Shown piece after piece: positions 17,339 through 25,034 of a stretch of 34,928 nucleotides of DNA (position 1 is its first letter; the number at the start of each line of letters is the position of its first letter). The position numbers were made by a program, and so were the translations under genes. Origin of the DNA: an uncultured Verrucomicrobia subdivision 3 bacterium (GTDB lineage Bacteria; Verrucomicrobiota; Verrucomicrobiia; Limisphaerales; UBA11358); contig CAIWFB010000330.1 in assembly GCA_903911825.1 (NCBI GenBank), positions 1-34,928 on the forward strand. Direction: 5' to 3'. A model generated the notes under the pieces. That model was given only the letters and a program-made list of their open reading frames with translations, was not told where the DNA came from and did no database searches.

Positions 17339-17886
17339 GAGGAACTTTCCGCGGTAGGTTTGGGCGAATTCTCGTGCTTCCAAGTGATGATGAAGATGAG
17401 CGCTACGCCGGTGCAGATGGCGGAATCTGCGATGTTAAACGCTGGGAAACCCAGTTCGCCACCGCCTCGACGAGGCAGATAAAAATACAGGAAATCCACC
17501 ACGGCATGGCGCGAGGGCAACAAGCGGTCGGTAAGATTGCCAATAATACCGCCAAAAATCAGACCAAAGGCAAACTGGCCGAGCAGCGTATGGGCATTGA
17601 AATGATGGCGCACAAAAAACAACGCCACTAACGCGATGATGGCGACGATTGCGAGTGTGCCGTTGTTGTTGGTGAACATGCTCCACGCCGCGCCGGTGTT
17701 CTGCCGGTGCACGAAGTTAAAAAAGCCAGGGATGACGACGCGTTCGTCCCAGACATTTAGCGAGCGCAGCACCAGCCATTTGGTGAGTTGATCGAAGGCA
17801 AAAATAATCACTGCGAGAACAGCGATGCGGCGGTTGGCTTTGGTGGATAAGGCGGCCATGCGATTTGGGCGCTCATTAAACTGCAT
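17335..17886 (-). CDS. lspA: Lipoprotein signal peptidase (signal peptidase II)
   Basis: A 183-residue inner-membrane aspartyl protease that removes signal peptides from prolipoproteins. Four spans are visible. The conserved motifs are FDQLTKWLV, NTGAAWSMF, GGIIGNLTDRLL (first catalytic Asp) and FPAFNIADSAICTG (second catalytic Asp). An alternative ATG at residue 10 (MAALSTK) is equally possible. A client lipoprotein, the cyclophilin at 19630, is encoded nearby. The downstream pseudouridine synthase is translationally coupled. Confidence 0.96.
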   Translation of the reverse strand: MQFNERPNRMAALSTKANRRIAVLAVIIFAFDQLTKWLVLRSLNVWDERVVIPGFFNFVHRQNTGAAWSMFTNNNGTLAIVAIIALVALFFVRHHFNAHTLLGQFAFGLIFGGIIGNLTDRLLPSRHAVVDFLYFYLPRRGGGELGFPAFNIADSAICTGVALIFIITWKHENSPKPTAESSS

Positions 17887-17962
17887 GGAAGGCGAAAGAA
17901 AAAGCCATTTTACAGTAACGAAATCAGTTTGGCCCGTCGCGCTGAAGCGTTAAACTGAAGAC

Positions 17963-18433
17963 ATGGCGCTCGTGCGAATCCTCATTGACGGTTACAGCCT
18001 GCTACATAGTTGGCCGGAGCTGGCGAAAGGTTCCGCGCGTCATTCTGAGGCCGCACGGGATGCGTTGGTGGAAATGCTTACGCATTATCAGGACGCCTGC
18101 GGCACGCCGGTGACGGTGTTTTTTGATGGCCGAGGCAATCGCAAAATGAAGCCGAAAAACACGGCAGGCAAACCGATTGAAGTGCTGTTCTCCACATCTG
18201 GCCAGACAGCGGATGATCTCATCGAACGCGCGGCGCACCGCTTTCAGCCTTACGGCGAAGTGCTAGTGGTGACGAATGATTTTGCCGAGCGCGACACGGT
18301 CAGTGCCTTCGGTGGTTCCGTGGCGAGCTGCGAGAACTTCATCCGCATGATTCAGAATGCGCTGGCGGACTTGGCCGAAAACCTGAACAATCACAACCGT
18401 TCCGAGCGCAGTCAGTTTTTTCGGACGCGCTGA
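17963..18433 (+). CDS. NYN-domain (YacP/Rae1-like) ribonuclease-like protein
   Basis: A 156-residue single-domain NYN/PIN-fold protein. The first acidic motif is ILIDGYSLLHSWPEL (Asp9), then VTVFFDGRGN, the QTADDLIERAA helix with paired Asp, and VVTNDFAERDTV, which together build the metal-binding nuclease centre. YacP/Rae1 in Bacillus is a ribosome-associated endoribonuclease; this protein shares the fold but its target is unknown. It diverges from lspA across a 76-base spacer that should hold both promoters, and lies 6 bases before the next gene. Confidence 0.85.
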   Translation: MALVRILIDGYSLLHSWPELAKGSARHSEAARDALVEMLTHYQDACGTPVTVFFDGRGNRKMKPKNTAGKPIEVLFSTSGQTADDLIERAAHRFQPYGEVLVVTNDFAERDTVSAFGGSVASCENFIRMIQNALADLAENLNNHNRSERSQFFRTR

Positions 18434-18439
18434 AATATC

Positions 18440-19579
18440 ATGAATCATCCCACCCGCTCCCAAACCACCACCCGCAGTTTTTTTGCGGTGCTGGCGGCAC
18501 TGATTTTTTTCGCGTTGCCGGGACGCGCCGTTGAACCGGGCCGTTGGCTGCTGATTTTTGACACTTCATCGGCGATGAAAAAGCGGCTGCCCGCCACGGA
18601 GGCGGAGTTGATGAAAATTTTCAAGACCAGTCTGGATGGTTATCTGAAAACCGGCGATGAGGTAGCGGTGTGGACGTTTGATCAACAAACACGTTCCGGC
18701 CAATTTCCCATGGCTACTTGGCAACCGGCCGACGCGCCAACCTTGTTCACTAATCTCACCACGTTTCTGCGCAAACAAAAATATTCCGGTGAAACCAGTT
18801 TGGCGGCGTTGCAACCGACTTTGGGCAAGGTGATTGAAAATTCCCAACGGCTCACGGTGATCATTTTCTGCGATGGCCAAAGCGAGATCAATTGGACGCC
18901 CTATAACGACGGCATCAATCAGACACTGAAACAAAATTTCGCCGAGCGCAAAAAAGTGAGCCAACCCATCGTGCTGCTATTCCGCACGCAAGAGGGGAAA
19001 TTCACGGCCTGCACCGTCAACTTTCCGCCCGGCGGCATCAACTTGCCGCAATTCCCACTGTTGCCAGAAGAGATCAAAGCGCTCGCGCCCAAGCCGCCAA
19101 CCAATCCGCCCGTCGCGCCTAAGCCCGTGGTAACCCCGGCCCCATCGCTGATCATCGTGGGCAAAAATGTCAGCACCAACATCGCGCAAATTCCTACCGC
19201 GCCGGAAGAGAGCAACTCATCGGTGGCATCCACCACCAGCAATGTCGTTGCGCCCGTAGTCACCAACCCGCCAGTGTTGTCCCAACCCGTGCCGATACCG
19301 GCCAAGGTTGCGCCGATTTCCGCGCCACCCCACGCGACGTCACCGACCCTAGCTACTAATCCGCTAGTGGAAATGACCGTTACCAAGACCAATGAGATCG
19401 TCGCTGAAACAAAATCTGATGCTGACCCGCGCTATCGCCTGCTGGTGCTGCTGGCCACGGGTGCACTCTTTCTGGCCGGAACGCTTGTAATCTTGTTGGT
19501 GATGAGGGAACGACGCCCGCGGGGCAGCCTGATCACGGATTCCATGAACGCGCCGAAGAATCCGCCACGTAAGAAATGA
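18440..19579 (+). CDS. Exported VWA-like protein with Pro/Thr-rich linker and C-terminal anchor
   Basis: 379 residues: a signal peptide (about 1-30), then a von Willebrand A-like domain (about 34-195) beginning WLLIFDTSSAMKKRLPA and containing LTVIIFCDGQSEINW. A long Pro/Val/Thr-rich linker (about 205-325) follows, then a single span (about 333-354, LLVLLATGALFLAGTLVILLVM) and a short basic tail. The metal site reads DTSSAM where the canonical form is DxSxS, so one ligand position is altered and metal binding is uncertain. Probably held on the outer face of the inner membrane. Partners are unknown. It follows the NYN gene by 6 bases. Confidence 0.75.
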   Translation: MNHPTRSQTTTRSFFAVLAALIFFALPGRAVEPGRWLLIFDTSSAMKKRLPATEAELMKIFKTSLDGYLKTGDEVAVWTFDQQTRSGQFPMATWQPADAPTLFTNLTTFLRKQKYSGETSLAALQPTLGKVIENSQRLTVIIFCDGQSEINWTPYNDGINQTLKQNFAERKKVSQPIVLLFRTQEGKFTACTVNFPPGGINLPQFPLLPEEIKALAPKPPTNPPVAPKPVVTPAPSLIIVGKNVSTNIAQIPTAPEESNSSVASTTSNVVAPVVTNPPVLSQPVPIPAKVAPISAPPHATSPTLATNPLVEMTVTKTNEIVAETKSDADPRYRLLVLLATGALFLAGTLVILLVMRERRPRGSLITDSMNAPKNPPRKK

Positions 19580-19629
19580 TTCCATTACGCGCGTGACTTT
19601 TGCCTGCCGGTCTGGAAAATTTTCCGCCC

Positions 19630-20250
19630 ATGAAAGCACTTAATTTACTCTGCGCCTTTGGCTTGTTTGCTGCACTCACCGCGTGCCGAGCCGAGGACAC
19701 CAAAACCAACACCCCGCCCGTTACTACTACGAACATGAGCACTACTGCTAACTCCGAAGTCGCAATCATCAAAACCACCGAAGGCGACATGGTCGTCGAA
19801 TTCTGGTCGGACGTCGCCCCGAAAACCGTCGAGAATTTCAAGACACTCACCAAGAAAGGTTTTTACGACGGCACCTGTTTCCACCGCGTCATCAAGGGTT
19901 TCATGATCCAAGGCGGCGATCCGCTGACCAAAGATCCGAGCAAGGAAGACATGTGGGGCACCGGTGGTCCCGGCTACCAGATCAAAGCGGAATTTAACGA
20001 ACGCTCCCACAAACGCGGAGTGCTCTCCATGGCCCGCTCCAACAATCCAGATTCCGCTGGCTCACAATTTTTCATCTGCCACGGCGACCCGACTTTCCTC
20101 GACCGCCAATACACCACCTTCGGCAAATTGATCAAAGGTGACGACGTGTTGGAAAAAATCGGCACCACGCCCACTCACCCGCAAGATCGCCCTGACAAAC
20201 GCATGGGCATCATCAGCATCACGCTCGTGCCCAAAGATGCGGTGAAATGA
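19630..20250 (+). CDS. Cyclophilin-type peptidyl-prolyl isomerase, lipoprotein
   Basis: A 206-residue lipoprotein. The signal peptide MKALNLLCAFGLFAALTAC ends in a lipobox with Cys19. A Thr-rich spacer of about 25 residues follows, then a cyclophilin domain with APKTVENF, FYDGTCFHRVIKGFMIQGGDP (catalytic Arg), LSMARSNNPDSAGSQFFIC and TFGKLIKG. It would catalyse cis-trans isomerisation of prolyl bonds in the periplasm. I chose ATG 19630 because the upstream alternative at 19600 puts charged residues before the signal peptide. It ends just before a strong terminator. Confidence 0.92.
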   Translation: MKALNLLCAFGLFAALTACRAEDTKTNTPPVTTTNMSTTANSEVAIIKTTEGDMVVEFWSDVAPKTVENFKTLTKKGFYDGTCFHRVIKGFMIQGGDPLTKDPSKEDMWGTGGPGYQIKAEFNERSHKRGVLSMARSNNPDSAGSQFFICHGDPTFLDRQYTTFGKLIKGDDVLEKIGTTPTHPQDRPDKRMGIISITLVPKDAVK

Positions 20251-20268
20251 TTTAGAAAAAACTTCAAC

Positions 20269-20307
20269 ACGCCGGTCACTGGGAATCTCCCGTGACCGGC
20301 GTTTTTG
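20269..20307 (+). terminator. Rho-independent terminator after the cyclophilin gene
   Basis: An 11-bp stem ACGCCGGTCAC/GTGACCGGCGT, its loop further paired by GGG/CCC, followed by TTTTTGTT. It ends the plus-strand transcription unit that begins at 17963. Confidence 0.92.
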
Positions 20308-20323
20308 TTCATGTCACCAAACA

Positions 20324-20353
20324 AAAACCCCGCAGTTTATGCTGCGGGGTTTT
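20324..20353 (-). terminator. Bidirectional terminator between convergent genes
   Basis: AAAACCCCGCAG, a 6-base loop, then CTGCGGGGTTTT: a 12-bp perfect stem with T-runs in both directions. It lies 16 bases beyond the stop of the minus-strand RodZ-like gene. Confidence 0.9.
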
Positions 20354-20369
20354 CAGTTTTAAATCTGGT

Positions 20370-20861
20370 TCAACGATGTCCTGGCAACGGCAACGTATCA
20401 CTAGCATTAGCCGGTTGATAAACCGCCGGCGGAAGATTCTTGAGCGGGTCGCTCGTTTTGTGATGCCGCCACGCAAGAAAACTGGAAATCGCAATCGCTC
20501 CCACCACGATGATGCCCAAGCCGACGAAGCCCAATTTCCAATTCAACTTCGCCAACACTAGCGTGACTTGATCCAAAATCGTTTTGCGCGACTCCGTCAG
20601 CGGCGGCGGCTCGCTATATTTCTCCGTGCCCTTGAGTTCTTCCGCCAATTCCACGAGCAATTTGGCACCGTCCAGCTTGAGCGCGCTGGCGTAATTCTTG
20701 ACCGAACCACGAATATAAATCGGCGCGGAGAAGGCGCTAAAATTTCCCTCCTCCAGCGCCCGGACGTGATCCGTGCGCATCTTGGTCAGATCCGCGACCT
20801 GCTCGACCGTGAGGTTTTTGGCCTCGCGCGCCGCGCGGAGTTGTTCGGCAACCGTTGACAT
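20370..20861 (-). CDS. RodZ-like helix-turn-helix membrane protein
   Basis: A 163-residue protein with an N-terminal HTH_25/RodZ-type domain (VAEQLRAAREAKNLTVEQVADLTKMRTDHVRALEEGNFSAF and then the IYIRGSVKNYASAL motif). It has one membrane span (about residues 109-129, LGFVGLGIIVVGAIAISSFLA) and a short C-terminal tail. RodZ links MreB filaments to the cell-wall machinery through this cytoplasmic domain. Here the periplasmic domain is almost absent (about 30 residues), so it is a minimal version whose shape role is inferred. Confidence 0.82.
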   Translation of the reverse strand: MSTVAEQLRAAREAKNLTVEQVADLTKMRTDHVRALEEGNFSAFSAPIYIRGSVKNYASALKLDGAKLLVELAEELKGTEKYSEPPPLTESRKTILDQVTLVLAKLNWKLGFVGLGIIVVGAIAISSFLAWRHHKTSDPLKNLPPAVYQPANASDTLPLPGHR

Positions 20862-21005
20862 TCTTCTTATTTAGCGCGTTTGACGCACACTTGGCAATCT
20901 TGGAAAATGCCGAGCGCAGGATAGTTTGAAACTTTTATGCCTTAGCGGGGCTTCATAATGGCGCGGGCAAGCTCAGTTCTGGCCAAACACACCGATAAAC
21001 AGATT

Positions 21006-22382
21006 ATGACCAACTCCTGGAAAACCCTGCTCTGGCGAACCTTCGTTGCGGTGGCCATCGTCAACGTCATCGCCGCCTGTTTCTACGCCGAAGAAAATGC
21101 CCGCGGCTTGAGTGCTTGGGAAAAGTGCGAGCGAGAAATCGCGGCGCGCGGAGAATCACTGGATTGGAATGACTACCTTCCCGCCACCGTGCCGGACGAA
21201 CAGAATTTCTACAAGGCCCCGATGATGACGGAGTGGTTTGTCAAAGGTGCCACCAACTCTTCCGGTCTGACCCTCAATTCGCTCTCTCATCCGGAAAATT
21301 CTGAAAACAACATCACCGAAATTTCAGCCAGCAATTACATCGCTTGGAGCGCTAGCTGTAAGACTGAATTGGCCCAAATTCGTGCGGCCGCTCAACGTCC
21401 CGCCGCAAGGATGGACGGCGATTATTCCCGCCCGTTTAGCCAACCAATCCCAAATTTTGTAAGCTGCCGGCTGATCGCTCAATTGCTCACCCACCGGGCC
21501 AAATGCTACCTACTACTCAACGAACCCGCCAAGGCACTGGAAGACCTCACCCTGCTGCATCGATTAAACCTGACGCTAATCCGGCAGAACCGCTCAATCT
21601 TACTCGTCGGCGCTATGGTTCACACCGCCATCGCCGGGCTTTATACGGACGCCATTGCTTGCGGCATCGAATCACATATCTGGAGCGAACCGGAACTGGT
21701 CGCGCTCCAGAAACAGCTCGCGGAACTTGACCTGCTCGCAGTCGTGGGCGACTCCTTTCGCGGGGAACGCGCCGGAGTTTGTCACATGCTCGACCTCATG
21801 CAGGTAAACGAAATTGCCAGTGCCGTAGGCATCAAAACCAATTTTGCCTCTGAACTGGGTTCATGGTTTGTGCCCAGCGGTTGGATTCAACAGAACAAAG
21901 CCATCGTCGCCACGTTGGAAAGCAGCATCATTGAAGCGATGGACTTCACCAACAAAACCATAACGCCTTACAAAGCTTTAGCGACCACCAGACGCATTGA
22001 ACTTTCTCTGGAGCACCGGACTCCTTACAACTTTATCGCGGCCGTCTGCATACCTAATTTCACCAAAGCTACTGAAACGATGGCCCGCAATCAGACTTGG
22101 GTGAATCAAGCCCGGATCGCCTGTGCCTTGGAACGCTACCGCTTGGCGAACGCCAAATACCCCACCTCACTTACTGCGCTGACCCCGCAATTCATCGAAA
22201 CGATTCCGCATGATGTGATTGGCGGCAAAGCCCTGATCTATTCCTGCAAGGATGGGGAAAACTTCCGCCTCTACTCCGTGGGCTGGAACGAAACCGACGA
22301 TGGCGGACTCACCGCCCAAGACAGTAGCGGCAAAGAAGATCGTGAACACGGCGATTGGGTCTGGCGGTATCCCACCCAATAA
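21006..22382 (+). CDS. Exported protein of unknown function, paralogue A flanking the ECF sigma gene
   Basis: A 458-residue protein with an N-terminal membrane anchor or signal (about residues 6-27, LLWRTFVAVAIVNVIAACFYA). Next come a W-x-n-AARGESLDW segment, the VPDEQNFYKAPMM motif, a helical middle, and a C-terminal module ALERYRLANAKYPTSLTALTPQF leading to LYSVGWNETDDGG. This C-terminal module resembles the end of major pseudopilins (T2SSG-like) and is frequent in Verrucomicrobia and Planctomycetes proteins. Function unknown. A GC-rich upstream start at 20958 is possible, but ATG 21006 places the hydrophobic segment at the N-terminus. The same architecture recurs at 23399-24937. Confidence 0.72.
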   Translation: MTNSWKTLLWRTFVAVAIVNVIAACFYAEENARGLSAWEKCEREIAARGESLDWNDYLPATVPDEQNFYKAPMMTEWFVKGATNSSGLTLNSLSHPENSENNITEISASNYIAWSASCKTELAQIRAAAQRPAARMDGDYSRPFSQPIPNFVSCRLIAQLLTHRAKCYLLLNEPAKALEDLTLLHRLNLTLIRQNRSILLVGAMVHTAIAGLYTDAIACGIESHIWSEPELVALQKQLAELDLLAVVGDSFRGERAGVCHMLDLMQVNEIASAVGIKTNFASELGSWFVPSGWIQQNKAIVATLESSIIEAMDFTNKTITPYKALATTRRIELSLEHRTPYNFIAAVCIPNFTKATETMARNQTWVNQARIACALERYRLANAKYPTSLTALTPQFIETIPHDVIGGKALIYSCKDGENFRLYSVGWNETDDGGLTAQDSSGKEDREHGDWVWRYPTQ

Positions 22383-22432
22383 ACGCAATTCGTTTGAACC
22401 TTTGCTCGCCTCGCGCATTCCTCTTATTGAAC

Positions 22433-22990
22433 ATGCCAGAAGTGGCCCCCAACGAACCATTACCCGTTAGCCAAGCCCGCGTCGGAGATCCGGCGGCTTG
22501 GGACGCGCTCTTCCGGCGTTATCAATTGCCACTGTATGTTTACGTTTTTGAACTCGTCCGCGACGAACAGGCCAGCCTTGATCTGGTGCAAGAGACGTTC
22601 ATCGCCGCCGTCAAACACCTCGGTAGCCTGCGCGAGGACAACAAATTTGGCAGTTGGCTCTTCGGCATTGCGCATCAGAAAGTCATCCAACGCTGGCGTA
22701 AGCGAACAGAAGTTCTGTTCGACGAAATCCCGGGAAGAATGGATGAATTTGAACCGAGCCCGGATGATTTGCTCATCTGCCGTGAATCAGAGACCGCGTT
22801 TATGAAATTGCTGGAACAACTTCCCCCGCCCCGTCGCGCGGTGTTGTTGCTGCATTACGTCGAAGATTTTCCGCTCGAAGACATCGCCCGCATTACCGAA
22901 ACGCAGGTCGGCACGGTGAAATCGCGATTGCACTACGCCAAGAAATCCCTACGCAAATTACTGGAGGCCAAAAATGAAAACGCCGCGTGA
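22433..22990 (+). CDS. ECF-type RNA polymerase sigma factor
   Basis: A 185-residue sigma-70 family factor with only regions 2 and 4. Region 2 runs from WDALFRRYQLPLYVYVFELVRDEQASLDLVQETFIAAVKHL (core binding and -10 recognition) to SWLFGIAHQKVIQRWRKR. Region 4 is LEQLPPPRRAVLLLHYVEDFPLEDIARITETQVGTVKSRLHYAKKSLRKLL with a helix-turn-helix for the -35. It lies 50 bases after paralogue A and overlaps the next gene by 17 bases, so the small membrane protein that follows is its likely partner. Its target promoters are unknown. Confidence 0.93.
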   Translation: MPEVAPNEPLPVSQARVGDPAAWDALFRRYQLPLYVYVFELVRDEQASLDLVQETFIAAVKHLGSLREDNKFGSWLFGIAHQKVIQRWRKRTEVLFDEIPGRMDEFEPSPDDLLICRESETAFMKLLEQLPPPRRAVLLLHYVEDFPLEDIARITETQVGTVKSRLHYAKKSLRKLLEAKNENAA

Positions 22991-23402
22991 TCTTTTATTT
23001 GCCCGCCATCAAGTCGCCACGCCAAAGCTTGACGCCATCCGTCGCCAGATGTTGGCGGAGTTAAACCACCAAGACGCCAAGACACCCAGTTGGGCGTCCT
23101 GCTTGGCGACAGGGTGCCTTGGTGGCTTAACCAAAGTTTGGGAGGAACTGATTTTGCCCAGTCGGCGGATTTGGACGGGGCTGGCCACGATTTGGATTTT
23201 GATCTTTGCGGTCAACGTGGCGCAACGCGAGCCGGCACCCAACGGTAAAGTCTACTCCACTCCGATGATGCTCAGTGCTCGTGACCAGCAACGCTGGGTG
23301 AATGAATTGTTTGCTGACCATGCGATTGCAACGGAGCTCACGCCACCCAAAAACTCGTCGCCCCGACCACGCACCAAAACCGCTACCTTCTTACTGACAT
23401 GA
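22974..23402 (+). CDS. Small single-span protein, candidate anti-sigma factor
   Basis: A 142-residue protein with a cytoplasmic N-terminus of about 60 residues, one span (about residues 66-83, RIWTGLATIWILIFAVNVA) and a short C-terminal region. The position (17-base overlap with the ECF sigma gene and a 4-base ATGA overlap with the next gene) is that of an anti-sigma factor, but the zinc anti-sigma motif HxxxCxxC is absent. The assignment therefore rests on context. Residues about 29-53 are encoded by a 72-base palindromic repeat that looks inserted in frame. Confidence 0.62.
   Translation: MKTPRDLLFARHQVATPKLDAIRRQMLAELNHQDAKTPSWASCLATGCLGGLTKVWEELILPSRRIWTGLATIWILIFAVNVAQREPAPNGKVYSTPMMLSARDQQRWVNELFADHAIATELTPPKNSSPRPRTKTATFLLT
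23060..23131. repeat. Complex palindromic repeat inside a coding region
   Basis: Outer arms GTTAAACCACCAAG (23060-23073) and CTTGGTGGCTTAAC (23118-23131) pair with one mismatch in 14. Inside them GACGCC (23073-23078) pairs with GGCGTC (23093-23098) and GCCAAG (23076-23081) with CTTGGC (23102-23107). The CCACCAAG/GCCAAG units look like dispersed repeat DNA and not protein-driven sequence. The reading frame passes through without a stop. Confidence 0.65.
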
Positions 23403-24937
23403 ACGAAAAGCCTAAACGCACACTGGGCTGGCGCTTGCTACGCTGGGGGTTGATCGGCCTCGCCGTGCTTACCACGCTTGGGGCGGCACTGGTCACGGAA
23501 GAAAATTGGCGCATAAAACGTGCTTGGGAAAACTATAAACAAGCCGCAGCCACTCGTGGTGATCGTCTCGACATTGCCTCGGTAATCCCGCCAGCTGTGC
23601 CGGATGACCAGAATTTTTTCTGCGCGCCGATTGTGGTCAAGGCGTTGAATCATTCTGACAGCGAAGATTCTGACCCAGCTGGAAAGCCAACTTACCGGAT
23701 GAATTTCAACATCTATCGCGGTGACTCGGAGAAATGGCCCAAACACGGCGGCAATTGGCAGAAAGGCGAATTGAGCAACTTGAAAGAATGGCAGGAGTAT
23801 TTTGCAATCTACAACGCCTCACCCGAAGGCCAAACCAACGGTTTCCCATTTGCCTCACCACCCCAAACACCCGCCGCTGATGTTTTAAAGGCGTTGAGTA
23901 GTTTTAATCCGGCCTTGGAAGAATTGCGGCAAGCCAGTCGGCGACCGCACGCACGGATTCCGCTGAACTACGAAAACGGATTTGATTCCGCCAGCGAGTT
24001 GTTGCCTTGGCTGGCGAACATGAAACGCTCCGCGCAATTCCTTCAACTGCGGATTCTGGCGGAAGAACAAAATCACGAGGGCAGCCAAGCCTTGGAAGAC
24101 ATCAAGCTATTGCTCCGCGTCAGCGATTGTATCCGCGAACAACCCTTTCTCATCTCGCACCTGGTGCGCATCGCCATTACCGCTATCACGCTACAGCCAG
24201 TCTATGAAGGTTTCGCACAGCACTGCTGGACGGATGCGCAACTCGCAGAACTGGAACAAACGCTGGCGAACGAAGATTTTTTCGCCGACTACGAGTTCGC
24301 TATGCGAGGCGAGAAAGTAGTCGCGATTGCCACCATTGAAAAACAGCGCATCACCCGCAAGATCGAATCCGTGGACGATAGTTCTGGAACCAATAAAATC
24401 GTGACGCTCAGTCTGCGTTGGGCACCAGCCGCTTTTTTTTACGGAACTGAATTGGCTTTTGCTCAAATGCACCAACAGTTCATTGTGCCGCTAGTGAATA
24501 CGACCAATCGGACAGTATCGCCCGCAGCCTTGCGTGAGGCCCAAGCAGCCATGCAGGCCCAAGCGAAATATTATTCTTATTACAAAGTTCAGGCACAGGC
24601 GGTTTTCCCAGCCATCGCGAGCGGCATCAAAAAATTTACCATGATTCAAGCACAGGTTGATTTAGCCCGGGTGGGCTGCGCCTTGGAACGCTACCGTCTG
24701 GCGCACAACGAATATCCTGAAACGCTCGCGGCGCTCACGCCACAATTCATCGCCCAACTGCCCCATGATCTGATCAATGGCCAACCGCTGCATTATCGCC
24801 ACACGGACGGAGAAAAATTCGTGCTCTACTCCGTCGGCTGGAACGAGAAAGATGACGGAGGAACAGTCGTTTTATCCAAGAAAGGTGTCGTCGAACGCGA
24901 GCAAGGCGATTGGGTCTGGCAATATCCGCAGAATTAA
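23399..24937 (+). CDS. Exported protein of unknown function, paralogue B flanking the ECF sigma gene
   Basis: A 512-residue protein with the same plan as paralogue A: an N-terminal membrane segment (about residues 13-30, LRWGLIGLAVLTTLGAAL), AAATRGDRLDIASVIPPAVPDDQNFFCAP, and a helical middle with SRRPHARIPL and ALEDIKLLLRVSDCI. The C-terminal pseudopilin-like module is ALERYRLAHNEYPETLAALTPQF through LYSVGWNEKDDGG, ending GDWVWQYPQN (paralogue A ends GDWVWRYPTQ). It is about 50 residues longer than A because of an extra segment near residues 80-135. Start coupled (ATGA) to the candidate anti-sigma gene. No catalytic motif recognised. Confidence 0.75.
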   Translation: MNEKPKRTLGWRLLRWGLIGLAVLTTLGAALVTEENWRIKRAWENYKQAAATRGDRLDIASVIPPAVPDDQNFFCAPIVVKALNHSDSEDSDPAGKPTYRMNFNIYRGDSEKWPKHGGNWQKGELSNLKEWQEYFAIYNASPEGQTNGFPFASPPQTPAADVLKALSSFNPALEELRQASRRPHARIPLNYENGFDSASELLPWLANMKRSAQFLQLRILAEEQNHEGSQALEDIKLLLRVSDCIREQPFLISHLVRIAITAITLQPVYEGFAQHCWTDAQLAELEQTLANEDFFADYEFAMRGEKVVAIATIEKQRITRKIESVDDSSGTNKIVTLSLRWAPAAFFYGTELAFAQMHQQFIVPLVNTTNRTVSPAALREAQAAMQAQAKYYSYYKVQAQAVFPAIASGIKKFTMIQAQVDLARVGCALERYRLAHNEYPETLAALTPQFIAQLPHDLINGQPLHYRHTDGEKFVLYSVGWNEKDDGGTVVLSKKGVVEREQGDWVWQYPQN

Positions 24938-24950
24938 GCCGTAATTTTTT

Positions 24951-25013
24951 TAGATAGAATTTACAGAAGTAACAGAATTGAAAATCAGAAATTGAATTCT
25001 GAAAATTCTGTTC
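24951..25013. repeat. AT-rich CAGAAT repeat/palindrome between convergent genes
   Basis: AACAGAATT (24971-24979) pairs with AATTCTGTT (25004-25012). ACAGAA units recur at 24963, 24972 and 24986 (as TCAGAA), and in reverse as TTCTG at 24997 and 25007. The stretch lies between the stops of paralogue B and ftsK. It may act as a weak bidirectional terminator or belong to a dispersed repeat. Confidence 0.5.
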
Positions 25014-25034
25014 ATTCGGTCAAAAACTCCTTTT

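Noticed and set aside
15821-17482. 553-codon plus-strand frame antisense to yicC and rluD
   Set aside because: It runs across two well-recognised genes on the other strand. Its product has no domain and the length follows from the GC-rich codon pattern.
18919-19392. 157-codon Gly/Val-rich minus frame
   Set aside because: It mirrors the Pro/Thr-rich linker of the VWA-like protein; no start context or motif.
20933-20960. TGAAAC...CTTCAT as an ECF autoregulated promoter before paralogue A
   Set aside because: An 18-base spacer and weak hexamers; not distinguishable from chance without other target promoters.
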